A stretch of 64,000 bases of DNA from Pholis gunnellus (taxonomy: Eukaryota; Chordata; Actinopteri; Perciformes; Pholidae). The stretch is taken from contig OU342808.1 of assembly GCA_910591455.2 (NCBI GenBank), positions 21,249,214 to 21,313,213 of the forward strand. The letters are read 5' to 3'. The notes beneath the pieces are model-generated. The model did not search any database and was not told where the DNA came from. It worked only from the letters and a program-made list of their open reading frames with translations. Below, one piece after another: positions 11,854-23,114 of this stretch; within the stretch, counting starts at the first letter, position 1; each line of letters starts with the position of its first letter. The translations under genes were made by a program, and so were the position numbers.

Positions 11854-12755
11854 CTTCATATTTGATTGGCGGATCGCAACCAACTTGAATAGGTGCATAC
11901 CGCCACCTACTGTACCGGAGTGAGCAGTTTCAGGATACAAGTTTCATCACTGTTCTATCTGAGAAATAAAATAAAATAAAACAAAACAGAAAAAATTAAA
12001 ATAAAATAATGTATACATATTTATATTTATATATACATATACATGTAAATAAATAAAAGTAAACTACACCTACTAACAACTAAATCCTACGTCAGAGATG
12101 GGCAAAAATACATTAAAATGTATTTTGATACAAAATACAAAATACCCCCAAATAAATATATTACAACAAAATACAAAATACTGGTGCCAGAAAATGTAAC
12201 AAAATACATGTATATTGTATTTAAAATATAGGAAATACTTTTTTCTGGATTTTCTGTTTTTCTTCTTTTTCATGTGGGTTTCCCTGGATGTATCTTTATC
12301 CTTTTCCTTCACTTTTTGTGCTGCTTCCACATAAGACACTTGGTTGAGTATTTTATATTTTTGCACTTCTTTTGCTTGCATTTGAACTGGGCATCCTCCA
12401 AAAGCAGCGCTGTGTTCACCACCACAGTTACATTTATTTTTTTCATTTTGACCACATTTTCCGTACTCATGCTCGCCTCCACATCTTGCACATCTCTGTT
12501 TCCCCTTACATTGCCCTGCAGTGTGTCCCATTCTTTGACATTTGAAGCATCTTAAAGGAGCTGGAAAAAACTCTTTTACGTCATAGCCCATATATCCTAT
12601 TTTTATTTTCTTAGACAAGATCTTTTCAAACTCAAGCAGCACTGACAGGCTATCAGTTTCCATTCCATTTCAATTTATTTGAAGTCTCGACGCTTTCACC
12701 ACTTTCCCTCCTTCCACTTCCTGCATTATCTCATCTATGGACACCGACAATGGTA
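11825..12755 (-). mobile_element. non-LTR retrotransposon relic (Nimb/I-clade type), internally deleted, with GAA tail
   Basis: Read on the minus strand, an ORF1 fragment (about 12755-12240) has three zinc knuckles: CFKCQRMGHTAGQC, CARCGGEHEYGKC and CNCGGEHSAAFGGC. An in-frame stop lies just before METDSLSV. Most of ORF2 is missing. After an inserted MITE-like piece come the 3' UTR (the GGTGGCGGTATGCACC and GATCCGCCAATC region) and a (GAA)11 tail at 11857-11825. The tail abuts the ZNF-1 promoter region. Clade assignment rests on remembered resemblance of the knuckle region and tail type. Confidence 0.75.
12092..12240. mobile_element. hAT-like MITE fragment inside the LINE relic
   Basis: GATGGGCAAAAATACATT is followed by repeated ACAAAATACAAAATAC motifs. 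It sits exactly where the sister LINE copies near 15330 and 39210 continue into the ORF2 end. This composition is familiar from non-autonomous hAT-type elements in fish, but clean terminal repeats are not visible. Confidence 0.4.
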
Positions 12756-12764
12756 CATCCTGTA

Positions 12765-12788
12765 TCAATCAATCAATCAATCAATCAA
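12765..12788. repeat. (TCAA)6 microsatellite
   Basis: Six perfect TCAA units sit at the 5' side of the LINE relic. Confidence 0.9.
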
Positions 12789-13481
12789 CATTTATTTATA
12801 TAAAAATTCATGTTAAAGCATGTTAAAGCTGACCTGAGGACTTTTCTTCACTAAAACTACTTTTTCTATTGAAGACAGTCACACACATCTGCAGACTCGA
12901 TGAAAATAAATTGTTTATAACTTCAGACTTCAGCATGAATCTGGTATTCTTACATCACCACCGTATGCAGCTTTATTGTTAGAATACATACATGAGATCA
13001 AATAACAGATGTAGAACAACATCGACAATTTGTGTTTCTGTCATCTCTAAAGTCCCCGAAAACAAAACATATATCAAGTTATACCAATTACAACAAAAGC
13101 AATACATCAACATATAAAATAAAATGGCATGCTGCAAACAGAAAAGACAATACTCTAGTTGACAGGATGACAACACAAGTCACCCAACACCACTAGAGAG
13201 TTAACAACCCACTGATATAATCCATTCATGCAACAATGTGTAGGAGGCTTCATACAGAACTGTCAAATACTACTTGAGGTACATGCACCTTGAGTTCTTG
13301 TTGAATATTACACTAAAAGTGAACTGACACACCTCGTGATTTGACATTCATTACAACCAACAAGATCACACCATTAACAGCAACCACTGTGAAGGTAACA
13401 CGTTTACTTGCTTTCGGAGATTACAATAGTTCGTCCCTTATATGACACATTAAAATACTTTTCCTTGCAGATTTTGCAAGA
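12789..13481 (-). other. paralogous 3' flank of ZNF-2
   Basis: This is the family 3' flank (GACAGTCACACACATCTGCAG to the stop codon) without the LTR that interrupts the ZNF-1 copy. It preserves the empty target site used to define that LTR. The CTTGCAGATTTTGCAAGATTACAGC next to the stop is again a relic finger half on the gene strand. No separate gene is seen. Confidence 0.55.
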
Positions 13482-14850
13482 TTACAGCTTTAAATCTTTG
13501 TGGGTTCTTCTCATGTGGACTGCCAGGTCACCACGAAGTCTGAACCTTTTCCCACATGAGAGGCAGGTAAACTGCTTCTTACCTGTGTGTATTCTCATGT
13601 GGACTGTCAAGTCACCACTAAGTCTGAAATCTTTCCCACATGTTTTGCAAGAATGTGGTTTCTCACCTGTATGGATTGTTAGATGAGTGTTCAATGCTGA
13701 TGTCTGACTGAATCGTCTCCCACATATTTTGCAAGAATATGGTTTCTCACCTGTATGAATTCTTATATGAGAGTTCAATGCTGATTTCTGACTGAATCGT
13801 TTATCGCAGGTGTTGCAAGAATACGGTTTCTCACCTGAATGAGTTCTACGGTGCATGAGTAAGTTTGACTGATAGATAAATGCTTTTCCACACGTGTCAC
13901 ATTTAAAAGTCTTATATGAATGAGGCCATTCACCTGTGTGTACTATCAGATGCCTCTGCAAATGTGACTGATACTTAAAACTTTTGTTACACGTGGTACA
14001 TTGGAGAGTCTTTTTACCCGTGTCAGTATTACTGTCAATCTTTGACGTAGTCGGGTTAGATTGACTCTTTGTGAGATTTTTCCTTTTGGCACGTCTTTTC
14101 TTAACTTTCGGCTCTGCATGTTTAGTTGATCCAGAGTCTCTCTTCTTGGCTTGTTTGTGATCTTGGCTCTCAGTTGTACAAGTGTCGTTGGAGAGGAGCA
14201 GGTAGTCGCTTTCTGGTCCTGATACCACAGAGCTTATAACGGGTAAGTTGATAGTGTCATCAGGATTGAGGTTTGGAGTCTGAGCTTCACTGTGGTTACT
14301 TTCCTCATAAGAAGGAGTCAACATGATGGTCTCAGTCTCCTGCTGCAGTTCAAGCTGCTCTCCCTCCTGACTGGTGCAGGCTTCCTCCTGTTCCTCTTTG
14401 ATCTGTGAAGGATCTGGGTCCTCTTGGTCCAGACTGGAGTTCCTCTCCTGAATACAGAGCTGCTGGTCAGAGAGAACCTCCTCCTCCTTACAGACATGTT
14501 GCTGTGGGAGCTCTGGAGGGACAGAGAGCAAAATAAATAAGATACTACAGTGATGATAGAAGACCAGATATTAAGCAGAAAAATACTAGTAACGTTTTGT
14601 ATTTAAATCATTAGGATCCTTTATTCATTTACAGGTCATATTGCCCTGTTGTTGTTTTACCATATACGTTATACTCACCTATCCTGTGTAACTTTATTTG
14701 GGGTTTCCAAAATATATTCAACAGTTTGCTCTGACGGTCGATCTCTTCCTGGTACTCGACGATAGTTTTTTCAAAAACTCCAAATATTTCTTCAGCAGCA
14801 GCAGATAGTCGCTCGTTGACAAACTTTCTCAAACACACAACTGACGACAT
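13482..14850 (-). CDS. ZNF-2: fish-type N-terminal domain plus 6 C2H2 fingers
   Basis: Exon 1 is 14850-14679 and exon 2 is 14512-13482, giving 400 residues with an intron of only 166 bp. The N-terminal domain is close to those of ZNF-1 and ZNF-6 (VVCLRKF). The linker keeps IKEE, but the second SUMO-type motif reads LQQE, so its lysine is lost. It also contains PVISSVVSGPESD and a long basic stretch (KVKKRRAKRKNL) likely to be a nuclear signal. Finger 1 ends in the unusual linker HTGEWPHSYKT, shared with ZNF-7. The last finger has four residues between its histidines (HMRRTH). ZNF-2, ZNF-7 and ZNF-8 share this linker and form one subfamily. A 65-unit TTC repeat lies about 100 bp upstream of the start codon. 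Confidence 0.92.
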
Positions 14851-14949
14851 TGCTGCTTAACTACAATTAAGGTGACTCTTTTTAAGTTTAAATGATATGT
14901 ACCTCCTCCACGCGACAAGCGCCCGTCTTTCTGCTTACTTCCGCTAGAA

Positions 14950-15144
14950 TTCTTCTTCTTCTTCTTCTTCTTCTTCTTCTTCTTCTTCTTCTTCTTCTTC
15001 TTCTTCTTCTTCTTCTTCTTCTTCTTCTTCTTCTTCTTCTTCTTCTTCTTCTTCTTCTTCTTCTTCTTCTTCTTCTTCTTCTTCTTCTTCTTCTTCTTCT
15101 TCTTCTTCTTCTTCTTCTTCTTCTTCTTCTTCTTCTTCTTCTTC
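14950..15144. repeat. perfect (TTC)65 trinucleotide repeat
   Basis: A 195-bp uninterrupted TTC run, GAA on the gene strand, is the expanded 3' tail of the adjoining LINE. The orthologous tails are 11 units at ZNF-1 and about 8 at ZNF-6. Long GAA/TTC runs are known to form triplex DNA and impede transcription. This one lies 100-295 bp upstream of the ZNF-2 start codon. Confidence 0.97.
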
Positions 15145-15715
15145 AAATTTGATTGGCGGATCGCAACCAACTTGAATGGGTGCCTACCACCACTTACTGT
15201 ACCGGAGTGAGCAGTTTCAGGGTAAACATTTCATCACTGTTCTAAATTATAATAATAAATAAAAAATATGTATGTATATATAAATAAATACATAACTAAA
15301 CCCAAACAACTACTAACAACTAAATCCTACGGTATAATCCTGTTTCTTTAAGAAATCGCAACAGTGCCCTGCAGCACTCACGCGATTCTTCGTCCGCTGC
15401 AAGAACTCCCTCCAAACTCCACCTCCGTCCCAACTGACACATTTTTGGCTTCAAGATGTTCCTGTCTGAATTATATCTTCGACATTTTAGGATAACATGC
15501 TCCACGTCTTCAGTAACATTACAAATAGTGCACTTGTTCCTTAATTAACTTTTTTAATCCCCAGTATCTCTATGGCTGCCTCTACGATTGTCTTAATTCT
15601 GTCACTTTTTCTCTTTTGTTGAATTGCCAAATTCATAGTTTTGCCGATGAAGGCCACGAAACAGATTTTATCTATAATTAGCGTGTCCTCATTTATCCAG
15701 CCGGCGAGCAGCAAC
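14950..15715 (-). mobile_element. internally deleted Nimb/I-type LINE, 3' end with GAA tail
   Basis: On the minus strand the order is as follows. An ORF1 C-terminus comes first (FVAFIGKTMNLAIQQKRKSD, then RIKTIVEAAIEILGIK). A short ORF2 C-terminus follows (VEHVILKCRRYNSDRNILK to LKETGLYRRI and stop). The 3' UTR and the GAA tail end the element. Reverse transcriptase and endonuclease are absent, so this is a non-autonomous deletion derivative. The same fusion appears upstream of ZNF-6, which indicates descent by segmental duplication. Confidence 0.75.
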
Positions 15716-16753
15716 ATCAAAACACCTCTTGCATGTTAAACCTGAACACTCTAAAAATAACTTTTCTTCACTAAGGCTACTTTTTCTTTTGAAGACAGTC
15801 ACACACATCTGCAGACTCAATGAAAACAAATTGTTTATAACTTCAGACTTCAGCATGAATCTGGTATTCTTACATCACCACCATATGCAGCTTTATTGTT
15901 AGAATACATACATGAGATCAAATAACAGAAAATATAGAACATCGACAATTTATGTGCGTCATCTCTAAAGTCCCCTAAAACAAAACATAAATCAAGTTGA
16001 ACCAATTACAAAAACAAAAAAATACATCAACATATAAAATAAAATCTCATGCTGCAAACAGAAAAGACAATACTCTAGTTGACAGGATGACAACACAAGT
16101 CACCCAACAACACTAGAGAGTTAACAACCCACTGATATAATGCATTCTTGTAACAATGTGTAGGAGGCTTCATATAGAACTGTCAAATACTACTTGAGGT
16201 ACATGCATCTTGAGTTCTTGTTGAATAATACACTAAACGTGAACTGACATTCATTGCAACAAACAAGATCACACCATTAACAGCAACCACTGTGAAAGTA
16301 ACATGTTTACTTGTTTTAGATTACAATTTAAAAAAAAAAAAAGTTTGCTAAAAGAAAAGTCAGTAATATAGTTGAATAAAGGGATACTTTCGATTAAGAT
16401 ATGGTCATCTCAATGTTATTTCACACATTTTACATTGTTACAGAGACGTAGTTATTGCAAAAGTGTATTTCATTCAGTTAGTGAACACGTCTCCACGGTT
16501 GTTTCAACTTGATGCTTTCTCCTGTTTGTTGATCATCAAGTGTTTATTTTAACCATGTGATGGGAGTAACATTCTTCCCTCAAGTGCTGCAATTATGTGG
16601 CTCCTCATTTCTGAGTTCTTGTGAGTTTTGAGCATTAAGCACGAGAATAGTCTCCCACATATTTGACAAATACAAGGTTACTTGTCTGTTGTCTTCATCC
16701 CTTATATGACACGATAAAATACTTTTCCTTGCAGATTTTGCAAAATTACAGCT
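15716..16753 (-). other. paralogous 3' flank of ZNF-3
   Basis: The family 3' flank is nearly collinear with those at 39576-40611 and 22286-23114. No LTR interrupts the GAGTTCTTGTGAGTTTTGAGC site near 16615, so it serves as the empty-site reference for the LTR beside ZNF-4 and ZNF-5. Relic finger halves lie next to the stop. No gene is seen. Confidence 0.55.
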
Positions 16754-19700
16754 TTAAACCGTTGTGTGGATTCTCATGTGGGCTGTCAAGTTACTATTTT
16801 GTCTGAAATCTTTCCCACATATTTTGCAAGAATATAGTTTCTCACCAGTATGGATTGATGTATGAGTGTTCAGTGAAGATTTCTGACTGAATCCTTTCCC
16901 ACATGTTTTGCAAACAAAGGGCTTCTCACCTGTGTGTGTTCTCATGTGGACCCTCAAGTGATTACTACATCGAAAATCTCTTCCACATGTTTTGCAAGGA
17001 TACAGCTTCTCACCTGTGTGTGTTCTCATGTGGACCAACATGTCACCTCTGATTCTGAACTCTTGTCCACATGTTTTGCAAGAATACGGCTTCTTATCTG
17101 TGTGTGTTCTCATGTGTACCATCAAGCTACTACTTCGTCCAAAATCTTTTCCACATGTTTTGCAAGAACACGGCTTCTCACCTGTGTGTGTTCTCATGTG
17201 AACCATCAAGTGATTACTACTTCGAAATACTTTTCCACATGTTTTGCAAGAATACGGCTTCTCACCTGTGTGTGTTCTCATGTGTACCATCAAGTTACTA
17301 CTACGTCCAAAATCTTTTCCACATGTTTTGCAAGAATACGGCTTCTCACCTGTGTGTGTTCGCATGTGTACCATCAAGTTACTACTTTGTCCAAAATCTT
17401 TTCCACATGTTTTGCAAGAATACGGCTTCTCACCTGTGTGTGTTCTCATGTGGACTATCATGGCATATCTGATTCTGAACTCTCGTCCACATGTTTTGCA
17501 AGAATACGGCTTCTCACCTGTGTGTGTTCTCATGTGTACCATCAAGTTACTACTACGTCCAAAATCTTTTCCACATGTTTTGCAAGAATACGGCTTCTCA
17601 CCTGTGTGTGTTCTCATGTGGCCCATCATGGCATATCTGATTCTGAACTCTCGTCCACATGTTTTGCAAGAATACGGCTTCTTATCTGTGTGTGTTCTCA
17701 TGTGGGCCATCAAGTGACTACTATATTGAAAATCTTTTCCACATGTTTTACAAGAATGCGGCTTCTCAATTATGTGGATTTTTTTATGAGCCTTCAATGA
17801 GGATATCTTACTGAACCTTTTCTCACAGAAGCTGCAAGAATGTGACTTCTCATCTGAGTGGGTTCTCAGGTGTTTGTCAAAATGTGACCTGAACTTGAAA
17901 GCTTCTCCACACGTGTGACATTGGAAAAGTGATTTACCTGTTTGAGGATCACTGCAAGTCCTTGACAAGTTGTTAATATCGTTACAGTGACTTCTGTTTT
18001 CGTGATGTCTTTTCTTTGGTTCTGGCTCTGAATCCCTAGTTGATTCTGAGTCTTCATGCTCGCTTCCTTTCTGATCTTGGCGTTCTGCTACATGAGAGTT
18101 GTTGGAGAGGAGCTGGTGGTCTCTTGTTGGTTCTGGTTCAGTGTGGTTACTTTCCTCATAAGAAGGAGTCAACATAAAGGTCTCAGTCTCCTGCTTCACT
18201 TCAAGTTGCTCTCCCTCCTGACTGGTGCAGAGTTCCTCCTGTTCCTCTTTGATCTGTGGAGGATCTGGGTCCTCTTGGTCCAGACTGGAGTTCCTCTCCT
18301 GAATACAGAGCTGCTGGTCAGAGAGAAGCTCCTCCTCCTTACAGACATGTTGCTGTGGGAGCTCTGGAGGGACAGAGAGCAACATAAATAGGATACGACT
18401 GCTGGTTTCCGAAAAAAAAGACAATCAAATTCAATTTGTCAAAAAGTTTAACATGGATTAGATTATTTTCAATTGCAAGCTGGACACAGAGTCAATATAG
18501 CAAATCTTCATTGGCAACTCTTGTGGTAAAGTTTTACCATGGGCATCTCCCACAACTTCGTCCACAGCGAAGTCAATGCTGCCTCCCTTATATAGCAGCT
18601 TGGCTACCTTAAATAACAGGTTAGTGTTATACGTGTCCTTTTGACAGTTTTTAAATGCCTAGTAGAGTTCATAATCTTACTTTGCACACCAGCACTCCAC
18701 AGGATGTGGAATCCTGTTGAAAGGGATGTGAGACAGTGTCACACATCCATCCCGATACGTTCACATTTTTCTTCCGCATGAATGCCCGAAAGCAAAAATC
18801 AATTTGTACCTAACTCAATGCGGGCGATGCCCATGGTAAAACTTTAACACAAGAGTTACCAATGAAGATTTGATATCTAGACTCTGTGTCCAGCTTGCAA
18901 TTGAAAATAATCTAATCCATGTTAAACTTTTTGACAAATTGAATGAGATTATGTCTTTTTTTACTGATTAAAGTCAAATGAACTCAACTTGATATCTCTG
19001 TGTTCTTGGCTGGTTAAATTCATCATTTTATGGCATTGCCATTTATGGTTTGCTCTGATGCGTTATTGTCCACATTGTGAATTTTCAACTCATGACAACA
19101 TCACAAACGTTTGCCTTATTAATTTGCAGCGCTACAAAGATTTGTTTCGGAAACCAGCTGTATTCAAAAGTACTCCGCGGTACACTTCAAAATGCTGCAT
19201 GGTAAACGAGCAGTGCAGTCACAAATTAATCTGGGTTCCCTCTGCGGTCACAAGTTGATCTGGTTACCCCTGCTCTTAGGAGCGACTGCTGACTGTTTTA
19301 GATTTCTATGTATGCCTCCAACAAATACGTCGTTCCCATCATGTCGTGACGGCACTGTCTCTGTCTGCAAGTTATTTTTCCACTCAATGATATGAGTTCG
19401 AATCCCGTATATACCTTTGTATTTATTTGTTTAACTGTGCTACAGAGTTCTTCTACGCAAAACATGTTTCCACAAAACAGGCTCCAAAGACGATTATGTG
19501 TTTGTTTGTTGTTAAACCAACTTTATTATTTCAAAGGAAGGGGAATTTGCTCCCTTCCTGTTTCAACACATAAGCAACAAGCAAGCAACGTTTGAAACTC
19601 TAGTGGACTAGTTTCCTCAAAAGACGCTCCAACGTGGAATTCGGTATGTTTTGACCACAGACTGTAAATGAGAAGGTTTGACACTGTATTGCCAAACTAA

Positions 19701-20335
19701 ACAATGCAGCATTCACGATGACAGCTACGTGTTCTCTTCTCGTTTTTAACAGCTGCCGTAGCTATGACAACAGACGCATTCGGCTGAAGGTCGCCAGTTA
19801 ACAGGGTCCCTGGTTAAACCGTAACACCGGCATCTGTTTTGGATTAAATAGAATTTGCAACCGAATGTTACGTAGCTCCCTCACACCGGAGATAGTTGCT
19901 TAAGTTTGCAAAAGATTATTAAGAGAAAGCACAGCTTTAGCTATATAACGCTACAGTCTGAGAATAATTAAATAGAACAGTAGTCACAAAATAGTTGTAT
20001 CAAATATCTTATTCCATCATGACAGAAAGATCTGATTTGCTGTCTACCATCTGACTGAATCCACGTGAATGCAGCATTGATTAATACCAGTACACATTTA
20101 AACAATTTAGATTAAGTGGCATTCCTCTGTTTAGTGGTATTAAAATGATGAAGTTGTACTCACCTATCCTGTGTAACTTTATTACAGGTTTCCAAACAAA
20201 ATCCAACAGTTTGCTCTGACGGTCGATCTCTTCCTTGTACTCGAAGATAGTTTTCTCAAAAACTCTGAATATTTCTTCAGCAGCAGCAGATAGTCGCTCG
20301 TTGACAAACTCTCTCAAATACTCAACTGAAGACAT
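16754..20335 (-). CDS. ZNF-3: fish-type N-terminal domain plus 14 C2H2 fingers
   Basis: Exon 1 is 20335-20164 and exon 2 is 18363-16754, giving 593 residues. The N-terminal domain belongs to the VEYLREF subtype (FRVFEKTIFEYKEEIDRQ). The linker has both IKEE and VKQE. Fourteen fingers follow. Their helices come from a small set: GRSS-x-L, GQSSNL, RIRYAM and RIRGDM. The last two types carry Met where the finger consensus has Leu. Fingers 4 and 6 are nearly identical, as are 5, 7 and 8, which points to unit conversion. The 1.8-kb intron contains inverted repeats and a tRNA-like SINE head. ZNF-3 and ZNF-4 share length and linker and arose by a recent block duplication. Confidence 0.92.
18395..18970. 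repeat. inverted repeat in the ZNF-3 intron
   Basis: The arm at 18395-18545 (AGTTTAACATGGATTAG to TTTTACCATGGGCAT) is the reverse complement of the arm at about 18828-18970 (GATGCCCATGGTAAAAC to CTAATCCATGTTAAAC), around a spacer of about 280 bp. The same sequence forms parts of the longer inverted repeats in the ZNF-4 and ZNF-5 introns. It may be a foldback element, but its ends are not clear. Confidence 0.7.
19330..19405 (+). repeat. tRNA-like SINE head in the ZNF-3 intron
   Basis: A B-box-like GAGTTCGAATCCCG follows an A-box-like block, TCGTGACGGCACTG here and TGGCGTGATGG in the better preserved copy at 26600-26660. Their spacing is about 50 nt, as in tRNA-derived promoters. Sister copies occur near 28270-28345 on plus and near 34310-34375 on minus. 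No complete tRNA cloverleaf is evident, so a tRNA-derived SINE is more likely than a working tRNA. Confidence 0.35.
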
Positions 20336-20425
20336 TGTTGTTTACTCTCAAATGGAATAATTGCCTCCGCAATGACTACGATATCGTTTACCAGCCAACT
20401 CCAAACGTGCAAGCGGCTGTGTTGC

Positions 20426-20462
20426 TTACTTCCGCTGGATGTCACGCTTTTAAGTTCCGACT
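20426..20462 (-). promoter_or_regulatory. ZNF-family promoter module, ZNF-3
   Basis: TTACTTCCGCTGGATGTCAC is followed by an AGTTCCGACTGTAG-like block about 90 bp upstream of the ATG. It recurs at the same place in ZNF-4, ZNF-5, ZNF-9, ZNF-11 and ZNF-12. On the gene strand the core reads CGGAAGT, an ETS/GABP-like site. Promoter function is inferred from position and recurrence. Confidence 0.6.
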
Positions 20463-21893
20463 GTAGAAGCGAGTTACTTTGTTTCGTTCCGCTTTTTTAT
20501 TGTTGTGCTCCTTCTTCTCTCAGTTTGAATAGTTTGAATAGTGGATAAACTGATAGCAGGTGCATACCTCCGCCTACTGTACGGGAGTTTGAAACACCAT
20601 ATTTATTATATCCTACCCACCAGCCCTGTGTTGTATAAAAAGGAAAAACGTGAGAAACACGTGAAAGCCTGTAATTCTCACCATCCACCACAAGAGGAAA
20701 GTCAAAGCTATGTGCCTATAGATACAAGGGATGCAGGAACATTAACTGGTTTGTTGATTGAGTGGAAGTGTTATTTAAATATATTTTATATACAAGTGGT
20801 ATATTGTTCTTACAGATAGTTATGGTGGAGCTATTTCATTTTTACTAGGTTCACACACTGACACATCATTTAACAAGAGATCATATTTAATGCACTATAC
20901 ATTTTGGTTTATAAAAATCTTAATCAGCAAATAACTATAGCTGTCAAATAAATGTAGTGGACTAAAAAGTACAATATTTGCCTGTAAAGTATATGTAACA
21001 TAAAATGAAAGTAGGCAGAATCAAATTACAAATACCTTCAAATTGATTTATATTTTGTAATGTTCAATATTTCATGAGTAATTTCCATGAAATCGTAGCC
21101 ATCTGAGTACAAAACGTTGTTCATCAATACAGTATTTAGGTAAATGTAGTTACATTCCACCACAGCTTGTTCAACATGAGGCAGCTCCACTGATCAAACC
21201 ATCAGTATCCATCAGCTACGGTATTATATCATTAATTAACAATCTACAGCCAGTGAGATGAAACATTGAAACACCTCTCACATGGTATAACTCACTCATA
21301 AAATAACTATTCTTCACTATGACTACTCTTACTCTTGAGGCCAGTGAGACACATCTGCAGCCTTGATGAACAGAATATAGGTAAAGCTTTAGACCTCAGT
21401 GTGAATCTGGTATTCTTACATCATCACCTCCCAACACTTTATTGTTAGAATACATACATGAGATCAAAAAAGAGCATTTTGTTGCTCACTTCCCTTTGAG
21501 CCCTGATCCTTACTGTTCATTCACTTTTCCTTACTATTGCTGAGGCTGATTCTTTCACAGCACCATGTAGCACACCATCTACAATTTGTGTTTGTGTGCC
21601 ACCTCTAAAATCCAAAACTATTTCATCAAGTTGATGAGATTACAAAATACATTAAAAAAATAAATAAATGAAACTTAGACAAAAAAGAAAAGTTGTCTGT
21701 TGTACTGATGACAACATGACTGACTCACCAATACAGAGAGACTCTCAGCCTAAACATCACTGTTCACAATCTACTCAGATTACTGAAGTAAATACATTCT
21801 AAAAACAAAAGAAAAGTCTAATTGGTCAAACATTTGCAGGAACTATGAACTCAAGAACTGAATTGTCTTCCATGTATTTTGCAAATACAAGGC
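20463..21893. other. intergenic copy of a segmentally duplicated block
   Basis: This stretch is near-identical to 29417-30569 and 36097-37195. It joins a VEYLREF-type first exon to the 3' end of a ZNF-6-like gene. The copy at 29417-30569 is shorter because it lacks the segment found here at about 21600-21890. Short open frames here have no recognised features. No gene is seen. Confidence 0.5.
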
Positions 21894-22285
21894 TACTTGT
21901 CTGTATGCAATCTTCTATGCCTTGACAATTGATGCCAATCACAGTATGTCTTCCTGCAGGTCTTGCAGAGTTACAGCTCCTCCCCAGTGTGGGCTCTTCT
22001 CATGTGAACCAACATGGAAACTCTGAGTCTGAACTCTTGTCCACATGTTTTGCAAGAATACGGCTTCTCACCTGTGTGTCTTCTCATGTGGGCCATCAAG
22101 TAACTTCTATATTGAAAATCTTTTCCACATGTTTTGCAAGAATGCAGCTTCTCACTGTTGTGGATTTTCATATGAGTCTTCAATGAGGATATCTTACTGA
22201 ATCTGTTCCCACAGAAGCTGCAAGAATGTGACTTCTCAGGTGTTTGTTGAAATGCGACCTGAACTTGAAAGCTTCTCCACAGAAG
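21894..22285 (-). pseudogene. truncated ZNF-6-like gene: three fingers left
   Basis: Fingers SCSFCGNRFSKISSLKTH, CGKDFQYRSYLMAH and CGQEFRLRVSMLVH read into a stop at 21973-21971. Upstream, the first finger breaks off near 22283, inside the AFKFRSH-encoding DNA. There it jumps directly to the 3' flank of the next gene (AGACAGTCACACACATC). The N-terminal exon, the linker and most fingers are gone. Immediately behind the stop, in frame, a full finger remains (CRKTYCDWHQLSRHRRLH) up to a second stop at about 21896. It is a remnant made by deletion or unequal exchange. Confidence 0.85.
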
Positions 22286-23114
22286 ACAGTCACACACATC
22301 TGCAGACTCGATGAAAACAAATTGTTTATAACTTCAGACTTCAGCATGAATCTGGTATTCTTCCATCACCACCGTATGCAGCTTTATTGTTAGAATACAT
22401 ACATGAGATCAAATAACAGAAAATGTAGAACAACATTGACAATTTATGTGCGACATCTCTAAAGTCCACTAAAACAAAACATGTCAAGTTGAACAAATTA
22501 CAAAAAAAACAACAATTCATCAACATATAAAATAAAATGTCATGCTGCAAACAGAAAAGACAATACTCTAGTTGACAGGATGACAACACAAGTCACCTAA
22601 CACCACAAGAGTTAACAACCCACTGATATAATCCATTCTTGTAACAATGTGTAGGAGGCTTCATACATAACTGTCAAATACTACTTGAGGTACATGCATC
22701 TTGAGTTCTTGTTGAATAATACACTAAAAGTGGACTGACATTCATTGTAACCAACAAGATCACACCATTAACAGCAACCACTGTGAAAGTAACACGTTTC
22801 CATGCTTTAGATTACAATTGTTTGAAAAAAATAGTTTGCTAAAAGAAATGTCAGTAATATAGTTGAATAAAGGGATACTTTCGATTAAGATATGGTCATC
22901 TCAATGTTATTTCACACATTTTACATTCTTACAGAGACGTAGTTATTGCAAAAGTGTATTTCATTCAGTTAGTGAACACGTCTCCACGGGAGTTTCAACT
23001 TGATGCTTTCTCCTGTTTGTTGATCCTCAGGTGTTTATTTTAACCATGTGATTGGAGTAACATTATTCCCTCAAGTGCTGCAATTATGTGGCTCCTCATT
23101 CCTGAGTTCTTGTG
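22286..23114 (-). other. paralogous 3' flank preceding the LTR downstream of ZNF-4
   Basis: The family 3' flank is collinear with 15780-16615 and starts at the deletion junction of the truncated gene. No coding features are seen. Confidence 0.5.

Noticed and set aside
14829..15170. Open frames encoding poly-Lys or poly-Leu across the TTC repeat, with a smaller one at 41847-42086.
   Set aside because: They follow only from the trinucleotide repeat and have no start context or conserved flanks.
16934..17800. A 288-codon open frame on the plus strand opposite the ZNF-3 fingers, with similar ones at 10132-10830, 24369-24983, 32430-33005 and 37228-38001.
   Set aside because: These are antisense shadows of the 84-bp finger repeat. 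The repeat happens to lack stops in these frames, and they occur at every finger array.
18056..18391. A 111-codon plus-strand frame rich in leucine and tryptophan, repeated opposite every ZNF linker.
   Set aside because: It is the antisense of the conserved acidic linker. Its conservation comes from the coding strand.
19330..19405. A working tRNA gene, because of the GTTCGAATCCC box.
   Set aside because: I could not pair the acceptor and anticodon stems. The copies vary and look like a SINE head.
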